Positions 17,785-28,266 of a DNA stretch of 42,364 nucleotides are shown here, one piece after another. Numbering within the stretch: the stretch's first letter is position 1; every line of letters begins with the position of its first letter. The stretch covers positions 66,780 to 109,143 of the forward strand of contig JALHMV010000001.1 in NCBI GenBank assembly GCA_022843855.1. The letters run 5' to 3'. The DNA comes from Patescibacteria group bacterium (GTDB lineage: Bacteria > Patescibacteriota > UBA1384 > 2-12-FULL-50-11). A program made the position numbers and the translations under genes. The notes beneath the pieces are model-generated. The model saw only the letters and a list, made by a program, of their open reading frames with translations, had not been told where the DNA came from and did no database searches.

Positions 17785-20598
17785 ATGTTCAAAAATACTG
17801 AAGAAAAAACACGCCAAGAAATAATCGACATTCGACTCCAGCAGGCTGGGTGGAATGTTAATGATGTTTCACAAGTTACTTCAGAGCTAGACATTTGGGT
17901 TGGCCTACCCGAAACTGTGTCGGAACCGGAAAACCCTTACCAGGGACATCAATTTGCTGACTACGCACTGCTTGGCGATGACGGATATCCACTTGCGGTA
18001 GTAGAAGCAAAGAAAACTTCTCGAGATGCAAGGATCGGACAGGAGCAAGCACGCCAATACGCAGAGAACATCAAGGGTGACTCCAATAAGGATATGCCGT
18101 TCGTCTTTTACACAAACGGTCACGATATTTACTTCTGGGATACCGAAAAGTTTCCACCAAGAAAGGTGTACGGATTTCCAACTAAAAAAGATCTTGAAAG
18201 GATGCTCTTTTTACGCAAAAACGAAAAACCTCTTTCCCAGGAACTAGTTAATAAAGACATTGCTGGCCGCCCTTACCAAATCGAAGCGATTCGCTCTGTG
18301 TTTGAGAATCTCGATAAGGGTAAACGGAAGTCTTTGCTCGTAATGGCGACAGGAACCGGAAAAACAAGAACCTGCGCCGCGATGATCGACTCGCTTATGC
18401 GCGCCAACAAGGTACAAAAGATCCTCTTTCTTGTAGATCGCATCGCTCTACGGAACCAAGCCCTTGATGCATTCAAAGAGTACTTACCGAACGCTCCTGT
18501 ATGGCCGAAGGTAGGCGAGCAAGAGATCGCAACAGACAGACGTATTTACTGCGCGACGTACCCGACGATGCTGAATATCATCGAGGATAAGGATTGCCCA
18601 CTCAGTCCGCACTTCTTCGATTTGATCGTGGCCGATGAAAGTCACCGGTCGGTCTACAACGTGTACAAAAACATCTTCGATTATTTTGACACGATCCAGC
18701 TCGGTCTCACCGCCACACCAAAAGATGCGGTTGAGCATAATACCTTTGGTCTCTTTGACTGCGAGGAAGGTGTCCCAACTTTTGCCTACTCCTACGAAGA
18801 GGCGATCAATAATAAGCCACCCTACCTCTGTGATTTTGAAGTTCTTAAGGTAAAAACAAAGTTTCAAAAAGAAGGTATTCGAAAGAATAATATTTCCGTT
18901 TCAGAACAGCAAAAGCTTCTTGCTGATGGAAAAGAGCCGGAGGAAATAAATTACGAAGGAAGTGAAATCGAAAAGAGAGTTTCTAATAAGGGCACCAACG
19001 CCCTGATTGTCCAGGAGTTCATGGAGAACTGCATAAAGGATGAAAGCGGAACGCTGCCCGGAAAGACCATATTCTTTGCCATGACTATGAAGCACGCCCG
19101 CAGGATTCAAGAAGTCTTTGACGATCTTTACCCTGAGCATAAAGGCAACCTCGCAAAGGTCATTGTGTCTGACGACTCACGAGTTTATGGAAAAGGTGGT
19201 TTACTAGATCAATTCATTAATAAAGATTTCCCACGGATCGCTATCAGCGTAGACATGCTTGATACCGGTATCGATGTGCGCGAGCTGGTAAACCTTGTGT
19301 TTGCCAAGCCGGTTTTCTCTTACACAAAGTTTTGGCAAATGATCGGCCGCGGAACGCGGCTCTTGGAGCCAAGTAAAATCAAACCTTGGTGTAAGGAAAA
19401 AGACAAATTCCTAATCATCGATTGTTGGGATAACTTTGAGTATTTTCAGATGAATCCAACTGGCAAGGTCGATAAACCATCGAAACCAGTGCCGGTTCGT
19501 CTGTTTGAAACGAAACTGGAAAAACTCAGAGTCGCTCAAGAACAGAACCTCTTTCCAGTTGTAGACGCTACCCTTCAGAAAGTTAAAGAAGACATTAAAA
19601 AGTTGCCACAAAACAACGTTGTTGTCTTAGATGCTCAAAGCAAAATCAGTAAGTTAGACGAATCCTTCTGGCATAAGCTCACCGAGGATAAGATGCTTTT
19701 CCTACAAAAGGAGATCGCGCCACTCATGCGAACACGCACGGGCGAAGACTACAAAGCGATGGGCTTTGAGGTAAGGGTAATGAATTACTCAATTACTAAG
19801 CTTCTTGAAACAGATGAGTCGGCGGAGAAGGTACAAATCCTACGGGACGTAATTATCGAAATGGTCTCCGACCTTCCACTTTCGATCAACGTTGTGGCTA
19901 AGGAAAAGGAACTTATCGAGAGTATTCTTAACGCTGCCTACCTCGACAAGGCAGACGAAGATCAGCTTAATACTATAATTGAAAAAATTGCCCCGCTCAT
20001 GAAATATCGAGAGGAAGGTATCAAGCCAGACCAGGACGAGCACAACTTCAAAGATGAAACCAGTGAGCGAGAATATATCAAATTTGGACCAGCGCACGAG
20101 CGGATTACTATCCTTAAATATCGAGAAAAAGTTGAATCACTCGTAAAAAGTTTGGAGCAAGAGAATCCTATCTTGCAGAAAATAAAGCAGGGTGAAGAAA
20201 TCACTCGTGAGGAAGTTGAGCAACTCGCCACTACACTTGGCGAGTACGAGCCGTATCCAACCGAAGAGAATCTTCAGAAGGCTTATGACGCGCGTAAGGT
20301 CGCCTTCCTTGATCTTATTAAACACATCATGGGTATAGGCGGACTAGTTACATTCCCAGAGAAGGTATCGGAAGCTTTTGCCGAATTTATCGCTGATCAT
20401 AATACTTTGGCTCCAAACCAAATTCAGTTCCTAATAGTGCTTCGTGATTTTATTATCAATAACGGAGATTTGACCAAAAAAGATCTTGTACAAGAACCGT
20501 TTACCAAGTTGCACGCTCGAGGCTTCCTTGGACTCTTTTCCCCACAACTTCAGACCGAGATCCTAACTCTCACTAATAGGGTTCTCCAACATGCTTAA
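17785..20598 (+). CDS. hsdR: Type I restriction enzyme R subunit
   Basis: MATGTGKTRTCAAM, VADESHRSVYN, LGLTATPKDA, QMIGRGTRLLEPS. Confidence 0.95.
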   Translation: MFKNTEEKTRQEIIDIRLQQAGWNVNDVSQVTSELDIWVGLPETVSEPENPYQGHQFADYALLGDDGYPLAVVEAKKTSRDARIGQEQARQYAENIKGDSNKDMPFVFYTNGHDIYFWDTEKFPPRKVYGFPTKKDLERMLFLRKNEKPLSQELVNKDIAGRPYQIEAIRSVFENLDKGKRKSLLVMATGTGKTRTCAAMIDSLMRANKVQKILFLVDRIALRNQALDAFKEYLPNAPVWPKVGEQEIATDRRIYCATYPTMLNIIEDKDCPLSPHFFDLIVADESHRSVYNVYKNIFDYFDTIQLGLTATPKDAVEHNTFGLFDCEEGVPTFAYSYEEAINNKPPYLCDFEVLKVKTKFQKEGIRKNNISVSEQQKLLADGKEPEEINYEGSEIEKRVSNKGTNALIVQEFMENCIKDESGTLPGKTIFFAMTMKHARRIQEVFDDLYPEHKGNLAKVIVSDDSRVYGKGGLLDQFINKDFPRIAISVDMLDTGIDVRELVNLVFAKPVFSYTKFWQMIGRGTRLLEPSKIKPWCKEKDKFLIIDCWDNFEYFQMNPTGKVDKPSKPVPVRLFETKLEKLRVAQEQNLFPVVDATLQKVKEDIKKLPQNNVVVLDAQSKISKLDESFWHKLTEDKMLFLQKEIAPLMRTRTGEDYKAMGFEVRVMNYSITKLLETDESAEKVQILRDVIIEMVSDLPLSINVVAKEKELIESILNAAYLDKADEDQLNTIIEKIAPLMKYREEGIKPDQDEHNFKDETSEREYIKFGPAHERITILKYREKVESLVKSLEQENPILQKIKQGEEITREEVEQLATTLGEYEPYPTEENLQKAYDARKVAFLDLIKHIMGIGGLVTFPEKVSEAFAEFIADHNTLAPNQIQFLIVLRDFIINNGDLTKKDLVQEPFTKLHARGFLGLFSPQLQTEILTLTNRVLQHA

Positions 20599-22111
20599 TA
20601 CCAAGCTAAAATCATCGATTGGTCGCCTGTGGGATAAGTTCTGGAGCGGCGGCATTTCAAACCCTCTCACCGCCATTGAGCAAATTTCGTACCTGCTCTT
20701 TATGAAACGGTTAGATGAGATGGATATAAAAAAGAAACAGGACGCCGAATTTACCGGCGAAGCCTATCAGCCGATATTCCACGATGAATATGAGACGTTT
20801 CGTTGGAGCCATTTCAGACATATGGAGGGCGGCGAAATGCTCACTCATATTCAAACAAAAGTTTTTCCGTTTCTAAAAACACTTGGCAAAGAAGAAAGCC
20901 CATTTGCAAAACACATGGGCAATGCCGTATTTATTATTTCCAAGCCTTCTCTCCTCGTAGAGGCAGTCGGAATAATTGACGAGATATTTGAGGAAATCTC
21001 TACTCAAGACGCTAAGGGTCAGGGCTTTCAAGATACTCAGGGGGACATCTACGAATACCTTCTCTCAGAAATTACGAGCGCTGGTAAGTTGGGTCAGTTC
21101 CGGACACCGCGCCATATTATCCAGCTCATCTGTGAATTGGTAGATCCTAAGCTTGGCGATACTATCTGCGACCCTGCCTGTGGTACAGGCGGGTTTCTCC
21201 TTGGTGCCTACCAACACATCGTCACCGCCTACACGAGCAAAGAGCACCAAAAGACTGATGAAAATGGCTTAACTCGCGGCGATTTAGGAGATAGGCTCAC
21301 CGATGAGCGCCAGTGGCACCATCTTAAGGAGAAAACCTTCTATGGTTACGACATAGATGAAAGTATGGTTCGCATTGGCCTTATGAACTTGATGATGCAC
21401 GGCATCTCAAGCCCTAACATTGAACAGAAAGACACTCTTTCGAAGAAGTACGACGAAGACGGCCGCTACGATGTCATTATGGCTAACCCTCCCTTCAAGG
21501 GAAGTATTGATAAGGGAGACATCAACGAGTCACTTTCCCTAAATACAACAAAGACCGAGCTACTGTTTATTAACAAGATTATTCAGTCCCTCAAAATTGG
21601 AGGCCGAGCCGGTGTAATTGTGCCGGACGGTGTACTCTTTGGCTCCAGCAATGCCCATAAACAAGCGCGCCAGATGCTCCTCAACGACTGTGAGCTTCAG
21701 GGTGTTATTTCCATGCCGAGCGGTGTGTTCAAGCCATACGCCGGAGTCAGTACCGCTATCCTCATATTTGTAAAAGGTGGTGAGACTGAAAAGGTCTGGT
21801 TTTACGACATGCAATCAGATGGTTACACCCTAGATGACAAACGTACCAAGAACGATCATGGCGGAGATTTGCCAGACATTGTCCAGAAATGGAAAACCAG
21901 ACAAGAACAGACAGAAAACAAATTGAACAGTAAATTCTTTTACGTTGATAAGAAAGAGATCGAAGGCAACAGCTTTGACCTGAGCATTAATCGCTACAAA
22001 GTTACTGATCACGACGAGATGGTTTACGAAAATCCGAAAGTAATTATTGAAAAGATCGAGACGCTCGAAGATGAAATTCTTGCCGGGCTTAATGATTTGA
22101 AAAGTCTGTGA
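20591..22111 (+). CDS. hsdM: Type I DNA methyltransferase M subunit
   Basis: GQFRTPRHIIQLICELV, DPACGTGGFLL, MANPPFKGS; overlaps hsdR by 8 bp. Confidence 0.96.
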   Translation: MLNTKLKSSIGRLWDKFWSGGISNPLTAIEQISYLLFMKRLDEMDIKKKQDAEFTGEAYQPIFHDEYETFRWSHFRHMEGGEMLTHIQTKVFPFLKTLGKEESPFAKHMGNAVFIISKPSLLVEAVGIIDEIFEEISTQDAKGQGFQDTQGDIYEYLLSEITSAGKLGQFRTPRHIIQLICELVDPKLGDTICDPACGTGGFLLGAYQHIVTAYTSKEHQKTDENGLTRGDLGDRLTDERQWHHLKEKTFYGYDIDESMVRIGLMNLMMHGISSPNIEQKDTLSKKYDEDGRYDVIMANPPFKGSIDKGDINESLSLNTTKTELLFINKIIQSLKIGGRAGVIVPDGVLFGSSNAHKQARQMLLNDCELQGVISMPSGVFKPYAGVSTAILIFVKGGETEKVWFYDMQSDGYTLDDKRTKNDHGGDLPDIVQKWKTRQEQTENKLNSKFFYVDKKEIEGNSFDLSINRYKVTDHDEMVYENPKVIIEKIETLEDEILAGLNDLKSL

Positions 22112-22112
22112 T

Positions 22113-23210
22113 ATGGAGGTAAAAAAAGTAAAACTTGGGGAACTGGTAAACATTAAAACTGGGAAGCTCGATGCAAACGCCAGTTCAAAAGACGGCAGAT
22201 ATCCATTTTTTACTTGTTCCCGGCAGACTCTCAAAATAAATTCATACTCTTACGACTGCAGGTGTGTGCTGGTCGCTGGGAACGGTGATCTTAATGTTAA
22301 ATATTATGAAGGCAAGTTTGATGCATACCAGCGCACATACATAGTGGAAAGTAGGGACGAAAAAGTATTAGACACACGCTATTTGTACTGGTTTATGTAT
22401 AAATACGTGGAAAAACTACGAAAGCTTTCAATCGGCGGAGTAATAAAGTACATCAAGTTAAATAATTTAACCGACCCAGAAATTCTCCTCCCAGACCTGG
22501 AAGGGCAACGGAAGATTGTAAATATTCTAAATAAAGCCGATGGCATACTCAAAAAACGTAAGGAAGCGGTCGAACTTCTCGACGATTATTTGAAATCGCT
22601 ATTCTTGGATATGTTTGGAGATCCTGTGAAAAATCCTAAAGGGTGGACTAAGCTACCATTAAAAGAAGTAGTCGATATTCAGTCTGGACAAGTAAACCCA
22701 AAGGTTGAGCCATATGCTTCCATGATTCATGTAGGTGGAGCCGATATTCAGAGTAGGACTGGAAAGATTTTCCGTAAGATTCTAGCAAAAAACGCAGGGC
22801 AGATTAGTGGAAAGTATTTGTTTGACGAAGGATATCTTTTATATAGCAAAATTCGTCCCAACCTAAACAAAGTTTCTCTACCTGATTTTAAAGGAATTTG
22901 TAGTGCTGATATCTATCCAATCAAGCCAAAGGGAAATCTTAGTAAATATTTCTTGGCATTTATATTAAAGTCAGATGGTTTTTTAAAATTTGCAATTGAA
23001 AACTCTGGAAGAGCAAATATACCAAAAATAAATAGGCTCGATTTATTAAAATATGAAATTATTGTACCTCCGATAGATTCACAAAATATTTTTGAAAAGA
23101 CATGGCAGAAAACAGAATTGCTAAAACAAATAATGCTCACACAATCTAGAGAAATAGAAAGTCAGTTCCACGCTTTAATGCAAAAGTCATTTAGTCACAA
23201 AGTTTCTTGA
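22113..23210 (+). CDS. hsdS: Type I specificity subunit with two TRDs
   Basis: Two TRD halves with repeated spacers (LEGQRKIVNILNKAD...). Confidence 0.92.
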   Translation: MEVKKVKLGELVNIKTGKLDANASSKDGRYPFFTCSRQTLKINSYSYDCRCVLVAGNGDLNVKYYEGKFDAYQRTYIVESRDEKVLDTRYLYWFMYKYVEKLRKLSIGGVIKYIKLNNLTDPEILLPDLEGQRKIVNILNKADGILKKRKEAVELLDDYLKSLFLDMFGDPVKNPKGWTKLPLKEVVDIQSGQVNPKVEPYASMIHVGGADIQSRTGKIFRKILAKNAGQISGKYLFDEGYLLYSKIRPNLNKVSLPDFKGICSADIYPIKPKGNLSKYFLAFILKSDGFLKFAIENSGRANIPKINRLDLLKYEIIVPPIDSQNIFEKTWQKTELLKQIMLTQSREIESQFHALMQKSFSHKVS

Positions 23211-23908
23211 TGCCTATTAAAGATGTCGACACCCCTCTTAGCGCTGATAAGCTTCCTGAGCAACAGTTAGACCTACCAGATAAGTCGAAATCCCTCCAAA
23301 ACGAACTGTTAGACCGTGGGTATAAATTGTGCCAAGGAACACACGAAGGAATATGGAAGGCTTTGTTAGCTAAACCCTACAAAGAATCACATTCGCACGC
23401 TGCCTTATCCGCCCGAGGGTTAATGGGCTATGTGCTTACTGAGATAGCCGCACTTCCAACAGAGAAGAGATTTGGGGAAGTAATTAACGAGATACGAACC
23501 CTATCTGCTGAATGGAACAGTTTAAACGTTTCCGGGACCGTAAACCATGAGAAAGTCTGTTCACTTCCCTGTGAAACTGTTAGCAAATTAGATTCATTCT
23601 TCGGTGGGTTCTCAGATCAGTACCAATCTAGGCCTCGTCAGGTAGGTGAAATGTTGTCCAAGACTGATCCGAGCGGCCAGCCCATACCCGAACATATTAC
23701 TGAGGAAATGATAGCTGAGTGGATGGAGTTAGATGTGTACTTTAATAATGTATTGCACCATTACGGCTCAACCAGTGAGGAAGAATTGAAAAAATATGTA
23801 GGAAGGCTTGAAACAATAACGCTGGAATACGTACTGCATTCAAGCCCGGCCAGCCAAAATCTTCAGGAATTTGATGGGCTAATTGAGGAAATGGAGAAGC
23901 ATGAGTGA
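23210..23908 (+). CDS. Uncharacterised helical protein coupled to hsdS
   Basis: ATG overlaps hsdS TGA (TGATG); no recognised family. Confidence 0.8.
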   Translation: MPIKDVDTPLSADKLPEQQLDLPDKSKSLQNELLDRGYKLCQGTHEGIWKALLAKPYKESHSHAALSARGLMGYVLTEIAALPTEKRFGEVINEIRTLSAEWNSLNVSGTVNHEKVCSLPCETVSKLDSFFGGFSDQYQSRPRQVGEMLSKTDPSGQPIPEHITEEMIAEWMELDVYFNNVLHHYGSTSEEELKKYVGRLETITLEYVLHSSPASQNLQEFDGLIEEMEKHE

Positions 23909-26453
23909 CGAATCACTCACAGCAAAAGTTGAACAGCTTAAGGTGCTCATAAAGAAGGAGCCAGCAGGGTACGCATATTTCTTTAAAGAGCTAAAGACCC
24001 CTAAGCTTATTGCTCCACTTATTGAGGGAGGATTTTTCACTGAACCCCTGCAACCAATTCGAGATGGTAATTATATTAGCTTTCCTTTTTGGCCAGAGAT
24101 GGGATATCTGGTTAGGGTTGCAGATCAAGCTCAGGATGACGCAGTAGCTGCGTTGAATAAAATCGGCGATACCGACAATCAGCAAATACTAAATGACTAT
24201 ATACGGGTGCTCTTAAAAATCGATAATGCCAAAGCCGTTCAGTTCACAGAAAAAATAGCAGAATTCCTAGATAAACCCTACCCTCCTGACTCCGATCTGG
24301 TTTGTGAATTAATTATTAAACTCGCAACCGATCGTTTTGGAAAATCCCTAAAACTTGCCGAATCCTTGTTGGCAGTTAAACCCGACCCGCAAGTTGAGGA
24401 GTCGAAAAAAGATAAAACACCGCTAACTTTTCTTGAACCGCAAATCAAATACCGAGACTACGATTACGAAGAGGCGCTCAAGAAAATTACACCAGTCCTA
24501 TCGGAGTTATCACCGATTCCGACTATAAAAGTATTTGGCAATCTTCTTGAACAAACTATTAATTACAAGCTAGTTGGCTACTCTGAAAAAGTCACTGATG
24601 ATGAAAGCTCCTGGCAGGACTACTCATCTATATGGAGACCCGATATTGCCAATGAGCGCCACCGCTATCAAGATCAGCCTCGCCAAGGTTTGGTTTCAGC
24701 GCTACGAGACAGCTTAACGGTACTTCTTCAGTCCTCTCAGCCAGTCGAGAAAAAGGTAGAGGTACTACAAAACGTTGCTTCGAAAAAATACAAGGTATTT
24801 GGCCGAGTTGTTGAGTACGTCCTTAGAGATTACAAGGAGAATTCTAGTTTTAAGGCTCTCTATGATGACCTGAATAAAAAAGTCCAACCAATAACGGACA
24901 AGAAGATATTAGAGCTTGATCTATACGAAGTTAAACATGAAATCGGACCAAAATTTGAGGAACTTAGTAAACTATCCGACAAAGAGTTTGTTGAAGCCAT
25001 TGGTAGCTACAAACCTGATCCTAGCCGACCAGCTCCTTGGCGGTTTGATGATACGTACGAAGCGGCGGAGTCAGTGATTAAAGGAGACGTAAAGCGCTTC
25101 ATAAAGATATCTGACCAGCTCAACAGGCTAAACAAGCGATATGTTAACGCTTTAATTGGTGGGGCTGATGATAAAGCGAACGAGCTAAGCGCAGAAGAAA
25201 TAATTACCGTGCTGAAACTGGGCGGGGCAATACTTCAAGAACCAACAGACTCAGAAGATCAGTATTCAGGTTGGGCCAGAATGTCGCTTTCTCGTCTGCT
25301 GCATAAGATAGTTGGTCAGAAAGAAGATAAAAGCGAGTACCTACCAAAAGAGAATACCGACCTCCTTGCTGGCCTATTTCTTTCACTATTAAAAGACTCC
25401 GACCCCACTCCCGAACAGGAGAAGAAATACGGTGGAGACAATATGGATGCAGTTACTCTTTCTCTTAACACTGTTCGCGGTGAGGCACTTATAGGCTTTG
25501 TCCGGTTCATTTTATGGATGCGTCGAAGCAACTTAGAAGAAGCCTTAATCGATAAGGCCTATGTTGAGCTAAGTTGGCACCTCGATACTAAGAATGACCC
25601 CTCATTAGCAATTCGTTCAGTTTACGGGCAGATGCTTCCCTACTTATGGGTAGGGAAAAAAGCCTGGGCTGAAAAAAACCTGTTAAAAATATTTTCTGAT
25701 GACGAATATGGGAAAACTGCGTGGGATAGTTATGTTAGTTTTAGCCAGCCCTTTACTGACGTCCTCACATTAATTCAACCTGTACTCGAACGGCAAATTA
25801 AGTACCTCGCCATTCCCCCAGAGAACGAAAAAAGGTCTAGGGATGCTGAGGAACAATTTGTTCATCATCTAATGATCTACTACTGGAATGGGCACCTTGA
25901 TCTTAGCGAAGGCAGCCCGATACTCATGTTTTTCGAAACAGCCCATATAAAGTATCGATTGGCGGCATTACACTTTATTGGTTTTCAGCTTCGCGATCAT
26001 GGATCTAAATTAGAGGACAAGATTCGTCAGCGACTCCTCAAGTTATGGCAGTACCGGCTAGAAACGTTTATGAAAACGCCTGCGATTGGCAGTGAGGAAC
26101 TTGAAGAATTCGGAAGTTGGTTTTCGTCTGATGCTTTCGAGGGTAAATGGGCTATCGATAATTTACTAAAGGTTCTACTAATTACCCATAACGCAAATCC
26201 TGACTTCATGGTTTTGCAAAAGCTGTGCGCTGTAGCAGAACAATATCCCCTTGAGGCCATTCAGTGCTTAAAAGAACTTATTGTGGGAGCTAGGGAGCGT
26301 TGGTCGATCAGTAGTTGGGCGGGTGAGGCAACTACAGTAATCAAGGCTGCTTGGAACTCAAATGATTCTGAAGCGAAAAGACTAGCCAAAGAGCAGGTAG
26401 ATACTCTTATTCGCAAGGGCTACTACAATTTTCGAGACGTGATTAAAGCCTAG
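23901..26453 (+). CDS. Large uncharacterised, helical-repeat-like protein (850 aa)
   Basis: ATG overlaps upstream stop (ATGAGTGA); no Walker A seen. Confidence 0.8.
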   Translation: MSDESLTAKVEQLKVLIKKEPAGYAYFFKELKTPKLIAPLIEGGFFTEPLQPIRDGNYISFPFWPEMGYLVRVADQAQDDAVAALNKIGDTDNQQILNDYIRVLLKIDNAKAVQFTEKIAEFLDKPYPPDSDLVCELIIKLATDRFGKSLKLAESLLAVKPDPQVEESKKDKTPLTFLEPQIKYRDYDYEEALKKITPVLSELSPIPTIKVFGNLLEQTINYKLVGYSEKVTDDESSWQDYSSIWRPDIANERHRYQDQPRQGLVSALRDSLTVLLQSSQPVEKKVEVLQNVASKKYKVFGRVVEYVLRDYKENSSFKALYDDLNKKVQPITDKKILELDLYEVKHEIGPKFEELSKLSDKEFVEAIGSYKPDPSRPAPWRFDDTYEAAESVIKGDVKRFIKISDQLNRLNKRYVNALIGGADDKANELSAEEIITVLKLGGAILQEPTDSEDQYSGWARMSLSRLLHKIVGQKEDKSEYLPKENTDLLAGLFLSLLKDSDPTPEQEKKYGGDNMDAVTLSLNTVRGEALIGFVRFILWMRRSNLEEALIDKAYVELSWHLDTKNDPSLAIRSVYGQMLPYLWVGKKAWAEKNLLKIFSDDEYGKTAWDSYVSFSQPFTDVLTLIQPVLERQIKYLAIPPENEKRSRDAEEQFVHHLMIYYWNGHLDLSEGSPILMFFETAHIKYRLAALHFIGFQLRDHGSKLEDKIRQRLLKLWQYRLETFMKTPAIGSEELEEFGSWFSSDAFEGKWAIDNLLKVLLITHNANPDFMVLQKLCAVAEQYPLEAIQCLKELIVGARERWSISSWAGEATTVIKAAWNSNDSEAKRLAKEQVDTLIRKGYYNFRDVIKA

Positions 26454-26512
26454 TAACGTACCCGGACTGTGGAACGATTCACCCTTTTGTGTTTCTGTAC
26501 AATTAAAGAATA

Positions 26513-27817
26513 ATGACAGGAGATTTTCGCAAATTTTTACGAGGGTTACTTTGGTTCTTAGTAATTGCCGCTGGCCTTCTATTCCTGCCCTGGGTTACTG
26601 TTGGGTTCGTTTTTGCTTGGTTACTTTATAAGGCATTCAAAAGTAGCCGGACAAGTTACGCTCACCACTCGGGAAAACTAACAAATGACCAATATACTCA
26701 AGTCCTTGCTCATATGTTTCATCGAATAAAAACCAATAGGATTATTCAGAGAATCTGGAGAGGCGGCCTATTCACGTCAAGATGGATCGTTCGGCTAAGT
26801 ATTCTCCTGTCGTTAATCCTTAATGTCATTTTGCTGTGGTACGTCTACCAGTATCGGAGCGGCCAGGTTGATTACGAATTGAAATGTGGCCAGGCCGATA
26901 TCCAAACTGCTTCTGATTCAGTCGTCTTAATTGAAGGCGAGGAAGGTGTCGGTAGCGGGTTCTTTGTTGAGAAAAACTTTATTGTCACCAACAATCACGT
27001 TGTTGACCACAATCCCATCACCAAAATCCTGATCGGCGACCAAGACTTAGCTTCAGTCGCGAGAGTAGTTGCTACTGATTCCCTCCGTGATATCGCCTTA
27101 ATCAAAATCTCCAGCTACAACGACATGCCGTTCTTGCATGGAGCAACCCGGCCAGTCGTGCCGGTTGATGAAGTCTATGCGATCGGCTACCCACTTGGCC
27201 GGAATCTGTCGATCTCCAAAGGTATTGTTTCGGCTCTAACACTAGACGATTACGACGATCGTCGCTTTATTCAGACTGATGCGGCTATCATCCCCGGTAA
27301 TTCTGGCGGACCGCTCGTTGATATCTGCGGCAAAGTCGTCGGCATGAACACTCAGACCCTCCAGGGGCAGGAAAACGTCGGTTTCGCTATAGAGTACTCC
27401 CAGCTCAACGATCGCATCCAGGCGATGATTAAAACGGCCGAGGGCGCTACTCCGCAAGAAATCCAGCTCAACTACCCATCCGAGCAAGCCGAGGTCGTAG
27501 CGAAATACTACACGACCTTAGGCGGCGGCGCGTTGCAGGAAGCTTATGACTTCTACGCCTCTGTTAGAAAAACCAAGTTACCGTTTGAAAGCTGGCAGAA
27601 AGGGCTGGATCGAACGATATTCATTCGCCTTGTTTCTGTTGAGTTAACTGACAAACCCAATACGATTAAGGTTCACTTTTACGCTACCGAAGAAAAAGAA
27701 GATAATCCGTGGGAGTGGAAGACCGGAGAGTTTGAAGGGACCTGGACGCTAATGCGCGAAGGCGGTTTGTGGAAGATGAATGAATCGAATATTAAAGATA
27801 TAACTAAGCCCCAATAA
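26513..27817 (+). CDS. Membrane-anchored trypsin-like (S1C/HtrA-type) serine protease
   Basis: Two N-terminal hydrophobic regions, triad contexts TNNHVVD, LRDIALIKI, PGNSGGPLVD; C-terminal NTF2-like-looking domain rather than an obvious PDZ. Confidence 0.88.
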   Translation: MTGDFRKFLRGLLWFLVIAAGLLFLPWVTVGFVFAWLLYKAFKSSRTSYAHHSGKLTNDQYTQVLAHMFHRIKTNRIIQRIWRGGLFTSRWIVRLSILLSLILNVILLWYVYQYRSGQVDYELKCGQADIQTASDSVVLIEGEEGVGSGFFVEKNFIVTNNHVVDHNPITKILIGDQDLASVARVVATDSLRDIALIKISSYNDMPFLHGATRPVVPVDEVYAIGYPLGRNLSISKGIVSALTLDDYDDRRFIQTDAAIIPGNSGGPLVDICGKVVGMNTQTLQGQENVGFAIEYSQLNDRIQAMIKTAEGATPQEIQLNYPSEQAEVVAKYYTTLGGGALQEAYDFYASVRKTKLPFESWQKGLDRTIFIRLVSVELTDKPNTIKVHFYATEEKEDNPWEWKTGEFEGTWTLMREGGLWKMNESNIKDITKPQ

Positions 27818-27820
27818 ACA

Positions 27821-28021
27821 ATGAAACCGTTATTTGAATACGACCGCAAACTGATTTCTATTCTGTCGCCGCGCGAACAGAAAATTATTACCATGTACTT
27901 TGGTTTGACTGGTAGGAGCTATACTTTGAAGGAAATAGCGAAAGATTTTGAGATATCGTCCCAAACCGTTACTAAATACCGGAATATTGCCCTACAAAAA
28001 CTCGAAAAACACGAGAAATAA
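27821..28021 (+). CDS. Sigma-70 region-4-like HTH protein (66 aa)
   Basis: LSPREQKIITMYFGLTGRSYTLKEIAKDFEISSQTVTKYRNIALQKLEKH; 3 bp after protease stop. Confidence 0.75.
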   Translation: MKPLFEYDRKLISILSPREQKIITMYFGLTGRSYTLKEIAKDFEISSQTVTKYRNIALQKLEKHEK

Positions 28022-28024
28022 GGT

Positions 28025-28171
28025 TTATTTCGTTATTTTATAGGTTTCGAGCTTCTCAATTTCTTCTTTAGTTTTGGCCTCGTAATTACATTGGGAGCAA
28101 CGGTAAAAAGAGGGTCGGTCTTTGATCCCAATCATTGTTCCTCGGCATTTCGGACACTTTTTGTATTGCAT
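28025..28171 (-). CDS. Zinc-ribbon microprotein, 48 aa (absent from ORF track)
   Basis: Translates as MQYKKCPKCRGTMIGIKDRPSFYRCSQCNYEAKTKEEIEKLETYKITK*; two CxxC. Confidence 0.7.
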   Translation of the reverse strand: MQYKKCPKCRGTMIGIKDRPSFYRCSQCNYEAKTKEEIEKLETYKITK

Positions 28172-28266
28172 ATTGCTTTACCAAACCTAATAGAAAAAGC
28201 CCCTTCTTTCAATGATTAGCGAAAGGTGAACTGTTTTTTCAGGGAGCGGTGCTATAATATCCGTAT

